NCBI RefSeq assembly: GCF_004123905.1
Contig: NZ_MZXW01000029.1
Span: forward strand, 18,576-82,575
Length of the DNA stretch: 64,000 bases
DNA from: Bradyrhizobium betae
GTDB lineage: Bacteria > Pseudomonadota > Alphaproteobacteria > Rhizobiales > Xanthobacteraceae
Reading direction: 5' to 3'
The notes under the pieces: generated by a model
Database searches by the model: none
The model's input: the letters and a program-made list of their open reading frames with translations, nothing else
What the model was told of the DNA's origin: nothing
Position numbers and translations under genes: made by a program
Part shown: positions 25,570 through 34,439 of the stretch, piece by piece
How positions within the stretch are numbered: position 1 is the stretch's first letter
Layout of the letters: each line of letters starts with the position of its first letter

Positions 25570-27609
25570 ATGTCCAAGCAGTTGAAAACAAAAGCAGACC
25601 TGTTCCCAACCGACGAGCAGAAGCCGCGTGCGCCCGCCAAGGCGGCGTCGCGTGCGAGCGGCGCGGAAGCCGATTACACCGCGGCCGACATCGAGGTGCT
25701 CGAAGGCCTGGAACCGGTCCGGCGCCGGCCCGGCATGTATATCGGCGGCACCGACGAGAAGGCGCTGCATCACCTCTTCGCCGAAGTCATCGACAACTCG
25801 ATGGACGAAGCTCTCGCCGGGCACGCGACCTTCATTGGCGTGGAACTCAGCGCGGACGGTTTTCTCACCGTGACCGACAACGGCCGTGGCATTCCCGTTG
25901 ATCCGCATCCAAAATTCCCGAAGAAGTCGGCGCTCGAAGTCATCATGTGCACGCTGCATTCGGGCGGCAAGTTCGACAGCAAGGTCTACGAGACCTCCGG
26001 CGGTCTGCACGGCGTCGGCATCTCCGTGGTGAACGCCCTCTCCTCGCTGCTCGAGGTTGAGGTCGCGCGCAGCCAGAAGCTCTACCGGATGACGTTTGAG
26101 CGCGGGCACCCCAAGGGCAAGCTCGAAGACCTCGGCAAGATCAACAACCGTCGCGGCACGCGCGTGCGCTTCAAGCCCGATACCGACATCTTCGGCGCCA
26201 AGGCCGCGTTCAAGCCGCAGCGCCTGTTCAAGATGACGCGCTCGAAGGCCTATCTGTTCGGCGGCGTCGAGATCCGCTGGAACTGCGCGCCCGAGCTGCT
26301 CAAGGGCGTCGAGGACGTGCCGGCAGAGGCCACGTTCCACTTCCCCGGCGGCCTCAAGGATTATCTGGCGGCCGCGATCCACGCCGACACGCTGGTGCAT
26401 CCCGACATCTTCTCCGGCAAGTCGGGCCGCAACGGCGCGCATGGCGCCTGCGAATGGGCCGTGGCCTGGACCGCCGATGCCGACGGCTTCCTGTCGTCCT
26501 ACACCAACACCGTGCCGACGCCCGATGGCGGTACGCACGAATCCGGCCTGCGCAGCGCGCTGCTGCGCGGCCTGAAGGATCACGCCGAGCGCGTCGGCCA
26601 GGGCAAGCGCGCCTCGTCCATCACCTCGGAAGACGTGATGGTGGGCGCAGCCGTGATGCTGTCCGTGTTCGTGCGCGAGCCTGAATTCCAGGGCCAGACC
26701 AAGGATCGTCTCGCCACCGCCGAGGCGCAGCGCATCGTCGAACAGGCGATGAAGGACCCGTTCGACCATTGGCTGTCGGGCAATCCGAACATGGCCAACA
26801 GGCTGCTCGATTTCGTGATCGACCGCGCCGAGGAACGGCTGCGCCGCCGCCAGGAAAAAGAGACCGCGCGGAAAACCGCCGGCAAGAAGCTGCGCCTGCC
26901 CGGCAAGCTCGCCGACTGCACCGATGCCGGCACCGAAGGCTCCGAGCTCTTCATCGTCGAGGGTGACTCGGCCGGCGGCAGCGCCAAGCAGGCGCGCGAC
27001 CGCAAGACGCAAGCGGTGCTGCCGTTGCGCGGAAAAATCCTCAACGTTGCCTCCGCCGGCAAGGACAAGCTGACGGCGAACGCCCAGCTCTCGGACCTCG
27101 TGCAGGCGATCGGCTGCGGCCAGCTCTTGCAGTATCGCGAAGAGGATCTGCGCTACCAGCGCATCATCATCATGACCGACGCCGACGTCGACGGCGCCCA
27201 CATCGCTTCGCTCCTGATCACGTTTTTCTACCGGCAGATGCCGCGGCTGATCGACGAAGGCCACCTCTTCCTCGCAGTGCCGCCGCTCTACAAGCTGACC
27301 CACGGCACGAAGTCGGTCTACGCCCGCGACGACAAGCACAAGGAGGCGCTGATCAAGAGCGAGTTCAACGCCAACGCCAAGGTCGAGGTGAACCGCTTCA
27401 AAGGTCTCGGCGAGATGATGCCGGCGCAACTCAAGGAAACCACCATGGATCCACGCAAGCGGACCATGCTCAAGGTGGTGCTGCTTGCCGACGACCGCGA
27501 CACCACCGCAGATTCGGTCGAGCGGCTGATGGGCACCAAGGCCGAGGCGCGCTTCGCGTTCATCTCGGACAAGGCCGAGTTTGCCAACGACGATCTGCTC
27601 GACGTCTGA
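25570..27609 (+). CDS. parE: DNA topoisomerase IV subunit B
   Basis: A 679-residue type IIA topoisomerase ATPase subunit that with ParC unlinks daughter chromosomes. GHKL-ATPase motifs are present (E-V-I-D-N-S-M-D-E-A, D-N-G-R-G-I-P-V-D, G-G-L-H-G-V-G), followed by the transducer domain and a TOPRIM domain with L-F-I-V-E-G-D-S-A-G-G and T-D-A-D-V-D-G-A-H. The C-terminal R-F-K-G-L-G-E-M segment is complete. The start is set at the second in-frame ATG (M-S-K-Q-L-K-T-K); an ATG at 25540 is possible. A hairpin terminator follows. Confidence 0.96.
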   Translation: MSKQLKTKADLFPTDEQKPRAPAKAASRASGAEADYTAADIEVLEGLEPVRRRPGMYIGGTDEKALHHLFAEVIDNSMDEALAGHATFIGVELSADGFLTVTDNGRGIPVDPHPKFPKKSALEVIMCTLHSGGKFDSKVYETSGGLHGVGISVVNALSSLLEVEVARSQKLYRMTFERGHPKGKLEDLGKINNRRGTRVRFKPDTDIFGAKAAFKPQRLFKMTRSKAYLFGGVEIRWNCAPELLKGVEDVPAEATFHFPGGLKDYLAAAIHADTLVHPDIFSGKSGRNGAHGACEWAVAWTADADGFLSSYTNTVPTPDGGTHESGLRSALLRGLKDHAERVGQGKRASSITSEDVMVGAAVMLSVFVREPEFQGQTKDRLATAEAQRIVEQAMKDPFDHWLSGNPNMANRLLDFVIDRAEERLRRRQEKETARKTAGKKLRLPGKLADCTDAGTEGSELFIVEGDSAGGSAKQARDRKTQAVLPLRGKILNVASAGKDKLTANAQLSDLVQAIGCGQLLQYREEDLRYQRIIIMTDADVDGAHIASLLITFFYRQMPRLIDEGHLFLAVPPLYKLTHGTKSVYARDDKHKEALIKSEFNANAKVEVNRFKGLGEMMPAQLKETTMDPRKRTMLKVVLLADDRDTTADSVERLMGTKAEARFAFISDKAEFANDDLLDV

Positions 27610-27625
27610 AGCCGCGCCCTCCGTC

Positions 27626-27656
27626 AAAAGCCCCGGCCCTGGTCCGGGGCTTTTTT
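27626..27656 (+). terminator. Rho-independent terminator of parE
   Basis: AAAAGCCCCGG and its complement CCGGGGCTTTT flank a short loop, and the stem runs directly into six Ts, 17 bases past the parE stop. Confidence 0.88.
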
Positions 27657-27990
27657 CATTTGTGACGACGATTCGGCGTTTCCGGACGAGTCGGCCAACG
27701 ACTCACCGGCGCCAAGGCTGAGGCAGGACTGCCTCCATTTCGAACAAACCCGAATTGCTAATGAGAAGTTACCCGAAAAGCAAAACCGAAAGTCCAGTCA
27801 ATGCATTGAAATTACGTCATTTTCTCTGGATTCGACGATCACTCGCCAAAACCCGACTGGCTGGCGTTTCCCGGCGACTGTGCCTGCCATGCAACAGCTT
27901 TTCGGTGGAAAGCGTCTATAGTCCAGGCATCAGATCACACGGACTTCAGTGCGCTCGCGCCTGCTACAGACCAAAGTTGGGGATTTTATC
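27657..27990 (+). other. Intergenic region upstream of an outer-membrane protein gene
   Basis: About 330 bases, less GC-rich than the flanking genes. One short frame here has no ribosome site or protein-like composition and is not called. The region probably carries the promoter and leader of the barrel gene: a TATAGT hexamer at 27917-27922 could be a -10 box but I found no convincing -35. GGGGAT lies just before the start at 27991. Confidence 0.4.
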
Positions 27991-28779
27991 ATGAAGAAGA
28001 TTTTGCTGGCTCTGACCGCGGTTGCGGCAATGACCGGTTCGGCCTCGGCGGCTGACCTGGCTGCCCGTCCCTACGTGAAGGCTCCGGTGGCGGCTCCGGT
28101 TGCCAACTGGACCGGCTTCTACATCTTTGGCGGCGGCGGCGGCGGCCTCTCGAACTCGGACCAGCATGTCCAGACCACGGTCGGCGCGATCCCGCTGACC
28201 ATCGACCAGCGCCAGGGTGGCTCGGGCTGGTTCGGCACCGTCGGCCTCGGCTACGACTGGCAGTTCAACAGCACCTGGGTCGCCGGCGTGTTCGCTGACG
28301 GTCAGTTCGGCAGCATCCGCGCCACCGTGCAGGATCCTCTGTTGTTTGGCGGCATCACCGGCAACCAGAAGCTGGAAGACTCCTGGGCCGCTGGTGTGCG
28401 CCTCGGCTGGCTGGTCGCTCCGAACGTTCTCTCCTATGTCAACGGCGGTTACTCCGGCGCCCACTTCGGCAGCACCAACTTCCTGACCCTGGCCGGCGTT
28501 CCGGCTGGCGTGCACATCAACGGCTACAACCGCAACGGCTGGTTCGTCGGCGGCGGCGTCGAGAACAGCCTGAACTTTTTCGGCATCTCCTCCCCTGGCT
28601 GGTTCATGAAGACCGAGTATCGTTCGGCCTTCTACGACCGCAAGACCTCGGACATCCTGACCGATGGCGGCAATCTCCCGATCGGTCAGAGCATCCGCGC
28701 CAACAGCTGGAACCAGACGATCTCGACCTCGCTGGTCTACCGCTTCAACTGGACCGGTCCGGTCGTCGCCAAGTACTGA
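27991..28779 (+). CDS. Outer-membrane beta-barrel protein (Omp25/Omp31-like), copy 1
   Basis: A 262-residue exported protein with a textbook leader (M-K-K-I-L-L-A-L-T-A, cleavage after A-S-A). The mature part shows N-W-T-G-F-Y near its start, alternating hydrophobic and polar strands, and ends in V-V-A-K-Y, an aromatic terminus typical of barrels inserted by the BAM machinery. It resembles the abundant porin-like surface proteins of Rhizobiales. The ATG at 27991 has a GGGGAT ribosome site. Two paralogues lie at 30691-31407 and 31810-32577. Confidence 0.88.
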   Translation: MKKILLALTAVAAMTGSASAADLAARPYVKAPVAAPVANWTGFYIFGGGGGGLSNSDQHVQTTVGAIPLTIDQRQGGSGWFGTVGLGYDWQFNSTWVAGVFADGQFGSIRATVQDPLLFGGITGNQKLEDSWAAGVRLGWLVAPNVLSYVNGGYSGAHFGSTNFLTLAGVPAGVHINGYNRNGWFVGGGVENSLNFFGISSPGWFMKTEYRSAFYDRKTSDILTDGGNLPIGQSIRANSWNQTISTSLVYRFNWTGPVVAKY

Positions 28780-28816
28780 GCTTGAAAGTACTGAGCTGAA
28801 CGCAAGTTTAGACGTC

Positions 28817-28844
28817 AAAGCCCCGGCATCGCCGGGGCTTTTTC
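28817..28844 (+). terminator. Rho-independent terminator after outer-membrane gene copy 1
   Basis: AAAGCCCCGGC and GCCGGGGCTTT form an 11-base stem with a three-base loop, followed by more Ts. It also faces the end of the convergent gene at 28858 and may serve both strands. Confidence 0.87.
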
Positions 28845-28857
28845 GTTGTGCGATGCT

Positions 28858-29496
28858 TTAGCGGCCGACGCTCACTTTCAGCGACCGGTACGCCTCTCCT
28901 AGTCGGCTCTCGATCGTCGTCCAGTCCGCCTCGGTGATCGCCTCGCCGCCGGCATCGCGGAGCGCCATGGCTTCCGCCCGCGCGACGCCGAACTGCCTTA
29001 TGCCGGAATCGTCCCCGTTCTTGCCGTAGGTCAGCGCCGTGACGCGCGCGATGGTGAGGCCATAGTCGCGTGGAGCGACCGCTTCGCGGCGCGCCTGCCA
29101 CCAGTCGAGCTCGAGACCAGCGGCTTCCTCCGCATCGAACGCCACGGGCGCGGCAGGCGCGAAATCACGGTAGTACGTTACGAGGGCCGGCAGGGCCGCA
29201 TCGGCCTCCCGGCGCGACGTCGTCGGCTGGAACGTCCTGGCAGCCTCGGCCGCACTGAGCCCGATCTGCAGACTCTGAAGCGGCGAGAAGCCAAACTGCG
29301 TCCGCATCGATTGGTAGAGATGGTAGAACAGCGCGGCATAGCGCTTGTCGTAGTAGTCGCGCCACATCGCTGTTTCGAGCCTGGCCATCTCGGCCGGATC
29401 GAATGCCCGCAGATCCGCATGACGCGGAATGACGGCATAGGCCGTGACCAGCGCGGCCACAGCCACGCTTCCCAGGATCGCCTTGCGCACGGACAT
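28858..29496 (-). CDS. Membrane-anchored protein of unknown function
   Basis: A 212-residue protein with an N-terminal hydrophobic anchor (A-I-L-G-S-V-A-V-A-A-L-V-T-A-Y) and a mostly helical remainder. No domain is recognised. The ATG at 29496 is favoured because a GGGAGGA ribosome site lies just upstream; the frame could extend to 29529. Charged, Ala- and Glu-rich helices with several Tyr residues (R-D-Y-Y-D-K-R-Y) suggest a soluble periplasmic or cytoplasmic domain. It converges with the outer-membrane gene and is divergent from the small protein at 29635. Confidence 0.72.
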   Translation of the reverse strand: MSVRKAILGSVAVAALVTAYAVIPRHADLRAFDPAEMARLETAMWRDYYDKRYAALFYHLYQSMRTQFGFSPLQSLQIGLSAAEAARTFQPTTSRREADAALPALVTYYRDFAPAAPVAFDAEEAAGLELDWWQARREAVAPRDYGLTIARVTALTYGKNGDDSGIRQFGVARAEAMALRDAGGEAITEADWTTIESRLGEAYRSLKVSVGR

Positions 29497-29634
29497 GCGT
29501 CCTCCCGCCAGTCCTGCATCCCCGGCCATTGTATCTGAACCGTAGCTACGGCTAGTCTGGCTGGAAGTTTTCGTGTCTGCGGCGATCGTTCAAGCCGTGG
29601 GCTGCGACAGAAGCAGACCAATGGGGAGGAATGC

Positions 29635-29820
29635 ATGCGCAGATTTCTGCTTGTCGCAGGCCTGTTTGCTCTCGCCGTCGGGCTGCTCTGGATCGGACAA
29701 GGCACGGGCACCGTCCCCTGGCCGCGATCGAGCTTCATGGTCAACCAGCTGCAATGGGCCGGCTATGGCGCAGCCATGGCCGGCTTCGGGCTGGTGCTGA
29801 TCTGGCAGAGCAACCAATAG
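29635..29820 (+). CDS. Small two-segment membrane protein
   Basis: A 61-residue protein with two hydrophobic stretches (F-L-L-V-A-G-L-F-A-L-A-V and Y-G-A-A-M-A-G-F-G-L-V-L-I) joined by a short loop with W-P-R-S-S-F. A strong GGGGAGGA ribosome site stands just ahead of its ATG. The SDR gene begins 21 bases after its stop, so they may share a transcript. No family is recognised; size and topology fit a small inner-membrane protein. Confidence 0.68.
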   Translation: MRRFLLVAGLFALAVGLLWIGQGTGTVPWPRSSFMVNQLQWAGYGAAMAGFGLVLIWQSNQ

Positions 29821-29841
29821 AAGAAACCAGGGAATACAAGC

Positions 29842-30612
29842 ATGACATCCAACCGGTTCGATCTCCGCGGCAAGGTCGCGATCGTCACAGGAGGCAATGG
29901 CGGCATCGGGCTCGGCCTGGCGCACGGCCTTGCCGATGCCGGCGCTGATATCGCCGTGGTCGGACGCAACGAAGCCAAATCGGCCGCCGCCGTCGCCGAT
30001 CTCAAAGCGCGCGGCGTGAAGGCGTTTGCCGTCACCACCGACGTGACCGACAAGGCGGCGATCGCTGCGATGGTGGAGCGTGTCGTCAGGGATCTCGGCC
30101 GCATCGACATCCTGATCAACAATGCCGGCATGAGCATCCGCAAGCCCCCGCACGAGCTCGAGCTCGACGAGTGGAACACGGTGATCAATACCAACCTCAC
30201 CAGCGCCTTCCTGTGCTCGAAGCTGGCCTATCCGGCGCTGAAGGCGTCCGGCAACGGCAAGGTGATCAATATCGGCTCGATGATGTCGATCTTCGGCGCG
30301 AGCTTCGCCACCGCCTATGCGGCGAGCAAGGGCGGCATCGTGCAGTACACGCGCGCCTGCGCCAATGCCTGGGCGCCCGACAACATCCAGGTCAATGCCA
30401 TCCTCCCCGGCTGGATCGACACCGACCTCACCCGTGGCGCGCGGCAGCAGGTCTCGGGACTGCACGAACGCGTGCTGGCGCGCACGCCCGCGGGGCGCTG
30501 GGGCGACATCGACGACTTCGCGGGCATCGCTGTGTTCCTCGCGTCATCCGCCTCGAACTTCGTCACGGGCACCGCGATCCCCGTCGACGGCGGGTTCTCG
30601 GTGATGGCATAA
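29842..30612 (+). CDS. Short-chain dehydrogenase/reductase (classical SDR)
   Basis: A 256-residue NAD(P)-dependent oxidoreductase. The cofactor motif is T-G-G-N-G-G-I-G-L, the N-N-A-G motif is at about residue 94, the catalytic Ser lies in I-G-S-M-M-S, and the Tyr-Lys pair is in Y-A-A-S-K-G-G. The C-terminal F-V-T-G-T-A-I-P-V-D-G-G-F segment is standard. It resembles gluconate 5-dehydrogenase/3-oxoacyl-reductase-like enzymes; the substrate cannot be fixed. A strong bidirectional terminator lies 18 bases after its stop. Confidence 0.92.
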   Translation: MTSNRFDLRGKVAIVTGGNGGIGLGLAHGLADAGADIAVVGRNEAKSAAAVADLKARGVKAFAVTTDVTDKAAIAAMVERVVRDLGRIDILINNAGMSIRKPPHELELDEWNTVINTNLTSAFLCSKLAYPALKASGNGKVINIGSMMSIFGASFATAYAASKGGIVQYTRACANAWAPDNIQVNAILPGWIDTDLTRGARQQVSGLHERVLARTPAGRWGDIDDFAGIAVFLASSASNFVTGTAIPVDGGFSVMA

Positions 30613-30630
30613 GCCGCAGCTGTGCTCACG

Positions 30631-30664
30631 AAAGAGGCCCCGGCATCCCCGCCGGGGCCTCTTT
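30631..30664. terminator. Bidirectional rho-independent terminator
   Basis: AAAGAGGCCCCGGC and GCCGGGGCCTCTTT form a perfect 14-base stem with a six-base loop between the convergent SDR and outer-membrane genes. The T-tracts at each end allow use on both strands. Confidence 0.9.
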
Positions 30665-30690
30665 GACTCTTGAACTCTTGCCGCGCGCAA

Positions 30691-31407
30691 TCAGTACTTC
30701 GCAACCACGGCGCCGCCGAACTTGTAGCTCACACCGACCGTGACCGTCTGATACTGACTGGCGACGCTATAGGGAATATTACCGTTGGGCGTCGCCGGCG
30801 CACCGGCGCGGGAGTAGCGTTCGAAATCATAGTAGCGGTATTCGAGCTTGCCGAGCCAGTTGGGGGCGAAGGCGTATTCCACACCCGCGCCTGCGGTCCA
30901 GCCATTGGTATTCGTCGAGAACGAGTCGATGCCTACGCCGACGTTGGTGTTCACATGGCGCTGCTGCCCATAGGCCCAACCGGCGGTCCCGAACAGCAGC
31001 CACTTGTCGATCGCGATTCCGGCCCTGCCGCGGATCGTGCCCACCCAGCGCAGCGTCGTCTCATCCTTGGTACCACCGACAAAATTGTCGTCGCCCTTGA
31101 TGTCCGCCCAGGCAAAGTCGCCTTCGACGCCAAGCACGAACTTCTGGATCTGCCAGTTGTAGCCGGCCAGGCCGCCGGCAATGGCGCCTGTCGAGCTGTA
31201 GCTGTTGGCAAAGCCGGCGTCATTGAGCCGATCATGATTGCCCCAGCCATATCCGCCAAAGCCGCCGACATAGAAGCCGGTCCAGTTGTAGAGAGCCACC
31301 ACGGGAGCCGGTGGCAGAGCCTTGACGGCCATGTCGGCCGCGGAGGCGATGCCCGTCGCACCAAGCAAAAGCGACATCCCTGCTACGAATTCCAGCCCCT
31401 TTTTCAT
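30691..31407 (-). CDS. Outer-membrane beta-barrel protein (Omp25/Omp31-like), copy 2
   Basis: A 238-residue exported barrel protein. The leader (M-K-K-G-L-E-F-V-A-G-M-S-L-L-L-G) ends near A-S-A, and the mature part has Y-N-W-T-G-F-Y-V-G-G-F-G-G-Y-G-W, with later strands K-L-E-Y-R-Y-Y-D-F-E and an A-V-V-A-K-Y end. The layout matches the other two copies but sequence divergence is substantial. It likely contributes to the porin-like surface coat. About 320 bases of promoter region separate it from the terminator of copy 3. Confidence 0.87.
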   Translation of the reverse strand: MKKGLEFVAGMSLLLGATGIASAADMAVKALPPAPVVALYNWTGFYVGGFGGYGWGNHDRLNDAGFANSYSSTGAIAGGLAGYNWQIQKFVLGVEGDFAWADIKGDDNFVGGTKDETTLRWVGTIRGRAGIAIDKWLLFGTAGWAYGQQRHVNTNVGVGIDSFSTNTNGWTAGAGVEYAFAPNWLGKLEYRYYDFERYSRAGAPATPNGNIPYSVASQYQTVTVGVSYKFGGAVVAKY

Positions 31408-31732
31408 CGGTATTTCTCCTGGGAAACAGCTGCAAGAAACAGAAAAGAATCTGATGAACCGAATTTATACGGCACGCCGCCCGGGCAGCGATTCCGAATC
31501 CACGGTTCCTCCCGGTTCCCACGCATTATTCGAGAAAACGCGGCATTTCAGACACGCAAGGGTCGGCAACACTGACCTATGCGTGTAGCAGGATTAAAGT
31601 CCTGTCCGAAGAACATGCACCGCCTTGGGCTGCTGCGGCCTCGCCATCCTGTCGGGACAAGTGAGCATTGTGCGTTCGCAGTGATGATCGACGGTGCATT
31701 CCAGACGACGACATCGAGCTCGCTTGCACGCA
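31408..31732. other. Intergenic region between two outer-membrane genes
   Basis: About 325 bases. I see no convincing gene; a short plus-strand frame reading through the terminator at 31733-31765 has protein-unlike composition. The right half next to 31407 is less GC-rich and should contain the promoter of copy 2, which reads leftward. Confidence 0.5.
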
Positions 31733-31765
31733 AAAAAGAAGCCCCGGGCGAAGCCGGGGCTTTTG
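31733..31765 (-). terminator. Rho-independent terminator of outer-membrane gene copy 3
   Basis: On the minus strand a stem of AAGCCCCGGC-like arms (GCCCCGG and CCGGGGC) is followed by a run of Ts, seen on the plus strand as AAAAAA just before GAAGCCCCGG. It lies 45 bases past the stop of the gene at 31810. Confidence 0.85.
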
Positions 31766-31809
31766 AATTTTGGCAGTGATGGTCTTTTTGCAGATTGGTC
31801 GTTCGTTGC

Positions 31810-32577
31810 TCAGTAGCGCGCGATGACCGGCGCATCGAACTTGTAGCTCGCGCGCACGACAGCCCACTGGATGTCGCGCGGCTTGGCATCGAACGTGTAG
31901 TTGCCCGAGGTGCCGCCGAGCTGATAGGTCTGGCTGCCGAAAGCCGCGTAGTTGTATTCGAGGCCGACGATCCAGTTGCGGGTGATGCCGTATTCCCAGC
32001 CGGCGCCGACGGTCCAGCCGTTGACCCAGTGAGTCTGACCACCATTGCCCGTCGCGGGGGCAACGGTGTCGCTGACGTTGAGGCGGTTGTTCACGCCGGC
32101 ATAGCCGCCCTTGATATAGAACAGATTGTTCTGCACGGCGAAGCCGGCGCGGCCGACGACGGTCGCGAGCACGTTGGCACGCCAGGTGAAGATGTCGTCA
32201 CCGGCGCCAAACACGGTGTTTGCGACCGTGCCCTTGTTGTCGAGGCCGGAGATGGTGCCTTCCATGCCGAACACGTAGTTGTTGGCCTGCCAGTTGTAGC
32301 CGATCTGGGCGCCGCCCATGATGCCTGACTTGCGTTGACGGAAACCTTCGCCCGGAACCAGATCGCCGAACGGCGCGCCAATCCCGTTGTTGATGAATTG
32401 CTCGTTGGTCCAGGCGCCACCGATATGGCCGCCGACGTAGAAACCGGTCCAGTTGAACAGCGGCTCTGCATAGGCGGGCGCCTTCGTGTAGCGCGCACCG
32501 AGATCGGCGGCGGAAGCAGCGCCCGTCGAAACCAGAGCGGTCGTGCAGGCGAAGGCGGCAATCAATTTGTTACGCAT
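31810..32577 (-). CDS. Outer-membrane beta-barrel protein (Omp25/Omp31-like), copy 3
   Basis: A 255-residue exported barrel. The leader M-R-N-K-L-I-A-A-F-A ends at A-A-S-A/A-D-L; the mature part carries F-N-W-T-G-F-Y-V-G-G-H-I-G-G-A and the terminal P-V-I-A-R-Y. It is the third member of this local family. The start at 32577 is chosen over a longer frame because the leader begins there and GGGGTG precedes it. The gene has its own terminator at 31733-31765. Confidence 0.88.
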   Translation of the reverse strand: MRNKLIAAFACTTALVSTGAASAADLGARYTKAPAYAEPLFNWTGFYVGGHIGGAWTNEQFINNGIGAPFGDLVPGEGFRQRKSGIMGGAQIGYNWQANNYVFGMEGTISGLDNKGTVANTVFGAGDDIFTWRANVLATVVGRAGFAVQNNLFYIKGGYAGVNNRLNVSDTVAPATGNGGQTHWVNGWTVGAGWEYGITRNWIVGLEYNYAAFGSQTYQLGGTSGNYTFDAKPRDIQWAVVRASYKFDAPVIARY

Positions 32578-32723
32578 GGTACACCCCGTGTCCTTTGATG
32601 GGTGCACGCTCACACGCAGTTCTTACTCAAATTTGAATCAAGAAAGTTAAGACGCCGGATTGGCGGATTGGGCGCCTTGAATCCGTTTGCGCTGTTGCAG
32701 GCACGCAACGCGCCGCGTGCGAT

Positions 32724-34010
32724 TTAACGCGGAATTATCCCTACCGGATCGTTGCGGTACGATCCCGGCGCGGCCTTCGACTGCACGTGCTCGGGCCGCA
32801 CGCCGAGCGCAATGAGGCGCGCCGGAATGCCCTGGAGCCAGGGCAGCGCGGTGATGAGGCGCACGACCAGCGGCACCTTCAGCGGCCGGTCACCGCCCTG
32901 CAACGCGCCGCTGATGATGTTGTTCTGCACGATCACCTGCATCGCTTGCGTCATCTTCACCGGGAACTCGCGCCGGCGGCGCACGGCATCGAGCTCGCCC
33001 TCGGACGGGCACCCGTACTGGAGCTTGTCGGCGAGCAGGTTGGCGGTCGCGACCGCATCCTGCACGGCGAGATTGACGCCGACGCCGCCGACCGGCGACA
33101 TCGCATGCGCGGCATCGCCGATGCAAAGCAGGCCCGGCCGCGTCCAGCGCTTGAGGCGATTGATCGCAACAGTGAGCAGCTTGAAATCGTCAAAGCTCTT
33201 CACGTCGACAATTCCGCTCTTCAGGATCGGCGCCATGCGCACGATGTCGTCGGTCAGCGCCTGCAATCCCCTCGCCTTCACCGCATCGTATTGTCCCTTG
33301 GCGATGACATAGGCGCATTGCCAGTAATCGCCGCGGTCGAAGGTGACCATCATCTTGCCAGGCTCGACGCGCGCGAACAAATTCTCGGTCTCATCAGCTC
33401 TGCGGCCGACGCGGAACCAGAGCACGTCCATCGGCGCGCCGATCTCCTCGACCTCAAGACCGGCACGCTCGCGCACGATCGAATGCCGGCCGTCGCAGGC
33501 AATGGTGAGATCGGCCTCGATGTCGACGATGCCGTCCGGCGTCTTCGCGCGCACGCCGGCGATGGTCTCGCCGCGGCGGATCAGATCGACGGCTTCCGTG
33601 TTCATCATCACCTTGAGCGAGGCAAAGCGTTTGCCGGCCTCGCGCAGGAAATTCAGAAAGTCCCATTGCGGCATGAAGGCGATGAACGGGTATTTCGTAT
33701 GCAGTCTTCTGAGATCGGCGATCCGCACCGGCGTGCCGCCGAACAGGCCATCAATCTTCTGCATGGGTTGATACGGCAGCGTCAGGAAGCAGGCGATCAG
33801 GCCGAGCTCGTCCATGACCTGGAGCGTCGAGGGATGCACGGTGTCGCCGCGAAAGTCGCGGAAGAAATCCGCATGCTTCTCCAGCACCATGACATCGATG
33901 CCGGCACGCCCCAGCAGATAGCCGAGCATCATGCCGGCGGGCCCGCCGCCGACGATACAGCATCGGACTTTCACGGCTGCCTGCGGAGATTGCGGCGTAT
34001 CGGGTTCCAC
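32724..34010 (-). CDS. FAD-dependent monooxygenase (PHBH-like fold)
   Basis: A 428-residue flavoprotein with the three hallmarks of class A monooxygenases: the N-terminal I-V-G-G-G-P-A-G-M-M-L-G fold, a D-G-R-H-S-I-V-R-E motif after residue 160, and the second FAD motif C-I-G-D-A-A-H-A-M-S-P-V-G-G-V. These enzymes hydroxylate aromatic or quinone-like substrates using NAD(P)H and oxygen. The start is a GTG at 34010 preceded by GAGGA at seven bases. No partner genes nearby identify the substrate. Confidence 0.9.
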   Translation of the reverse strand: MEPDTPQSPQAAVKVRCCIVGGGPAGMMLGYLLGRAGIDVMVLEKHADFFRDFRGDTVHPSTLQVMDELGLIACFLTLPYQPMQKIDGLFGGTPVRIADLRRLHTKYPFIAFMPQWDFLNFLREAGKRFASLKVMMNTEAVDLIRRGETIAGVRAKTPDGIVDIEADLTIACDGRHSIVRERAGLEVEEIGAPMDVLWFRVGRRADETENLFARVEPGKMMVTFDRGDYWQCAYVIAKGQYDAVKARGLQALTDDIVRMAPILKSGIVDVKSFDDFKLLTVAINRLKRWTRPGLLCIGDAAHAMSPVGGVGVNLAVQDAVATANLLADKLQYGCPSEGELDAVRRRREFPVKMTQAMQVIVQNNIISGALQGGDRPLKVPLVVRLITALPWLQGIPARLIALGVRPEHVQSKAAPGSYRNDPVGIIPR

Positions 34011-34130
34011 GGCCGGATCCTCATTTACGACTTAAGTTTTCTGTGCGGTGCAACAAACAGTATTCATTTGCTGCAGTTGTGAATGGCCGTTAGCGTCGCT
34101 GAAGACTTCGACTGATTTCAGGAAATTGCG

Positions 34131-34406
34131 GTGCGGACGATCCTCATAGTGCTCGGCGTGTGGATTCTGATCAACGTGCTTTTCGTCGTGATCATGATCC
34201 CACCGCGCAAGCCGAATCCGCGGCAGACCGGCACGCTTGCACCGGTGCCGATCGACCAGAACGGCTACCCGTTCGAGGAGCAGGAGAATCTCCTGCTCCG
34301 CCACGTCATCATCTCGATCGCGATGGGCGCGTTCTTTTCGCTGGCTCCGCCGTTGATGGAGGCCGTTGAGTCCACCAAGCGCTTCATCCGGAAGCGCCGC
34401 GGGTAG
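34131..34406 (+). CDS. Small membrane protein of unknown function
   Basis: A 91-residue protein starting with GTG after an AGGAAA ribosome site. It has one clear hydrophobic helix at the N-terminus (I-L-I-V-L-G-V-W-I-L-I-N-V-L-F-V-V-I) and a second near residue 60 (V-I-I-S-I-A-M-G-A-F-F-S-L-A), a Pro-rich loop between them and a basic tail (K-R-F-I-R-K-R-R). No family is recognised. It is divergent from the monooxygenase and convergent with the caspase-like gene. Confidence 0.65.
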   Translation: MRTILIVLGVWILINVLFVVIMIPPRKPNPRQTGTLAPVPIDQNGYPFEEQENLLLRHVIISIAMGAFFSLAPPLMEAVESTKRFIRKRRG

Positions 34407-34439
34407 CGAAGGCGCGCCAGGCGCCCCCGGGCCGCATCA

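Noticed and set aside
25561..27627. Very long minus-strand frame opposite parE
   Set aside because: It is the complement of a clear parE; the predicted protein is rich in Arg, Ala and His with no domain.
27755..27994. 79-codon frame upstream of the first outer-membrane gene
   Set aside because: It runs into the start of the barrel gene and lacks a ribosome site.
31579..31779. 66-codon frame across the terminator at 31733-31765
   Set aside because: It reads through a terminator stem and has no family resemblance.
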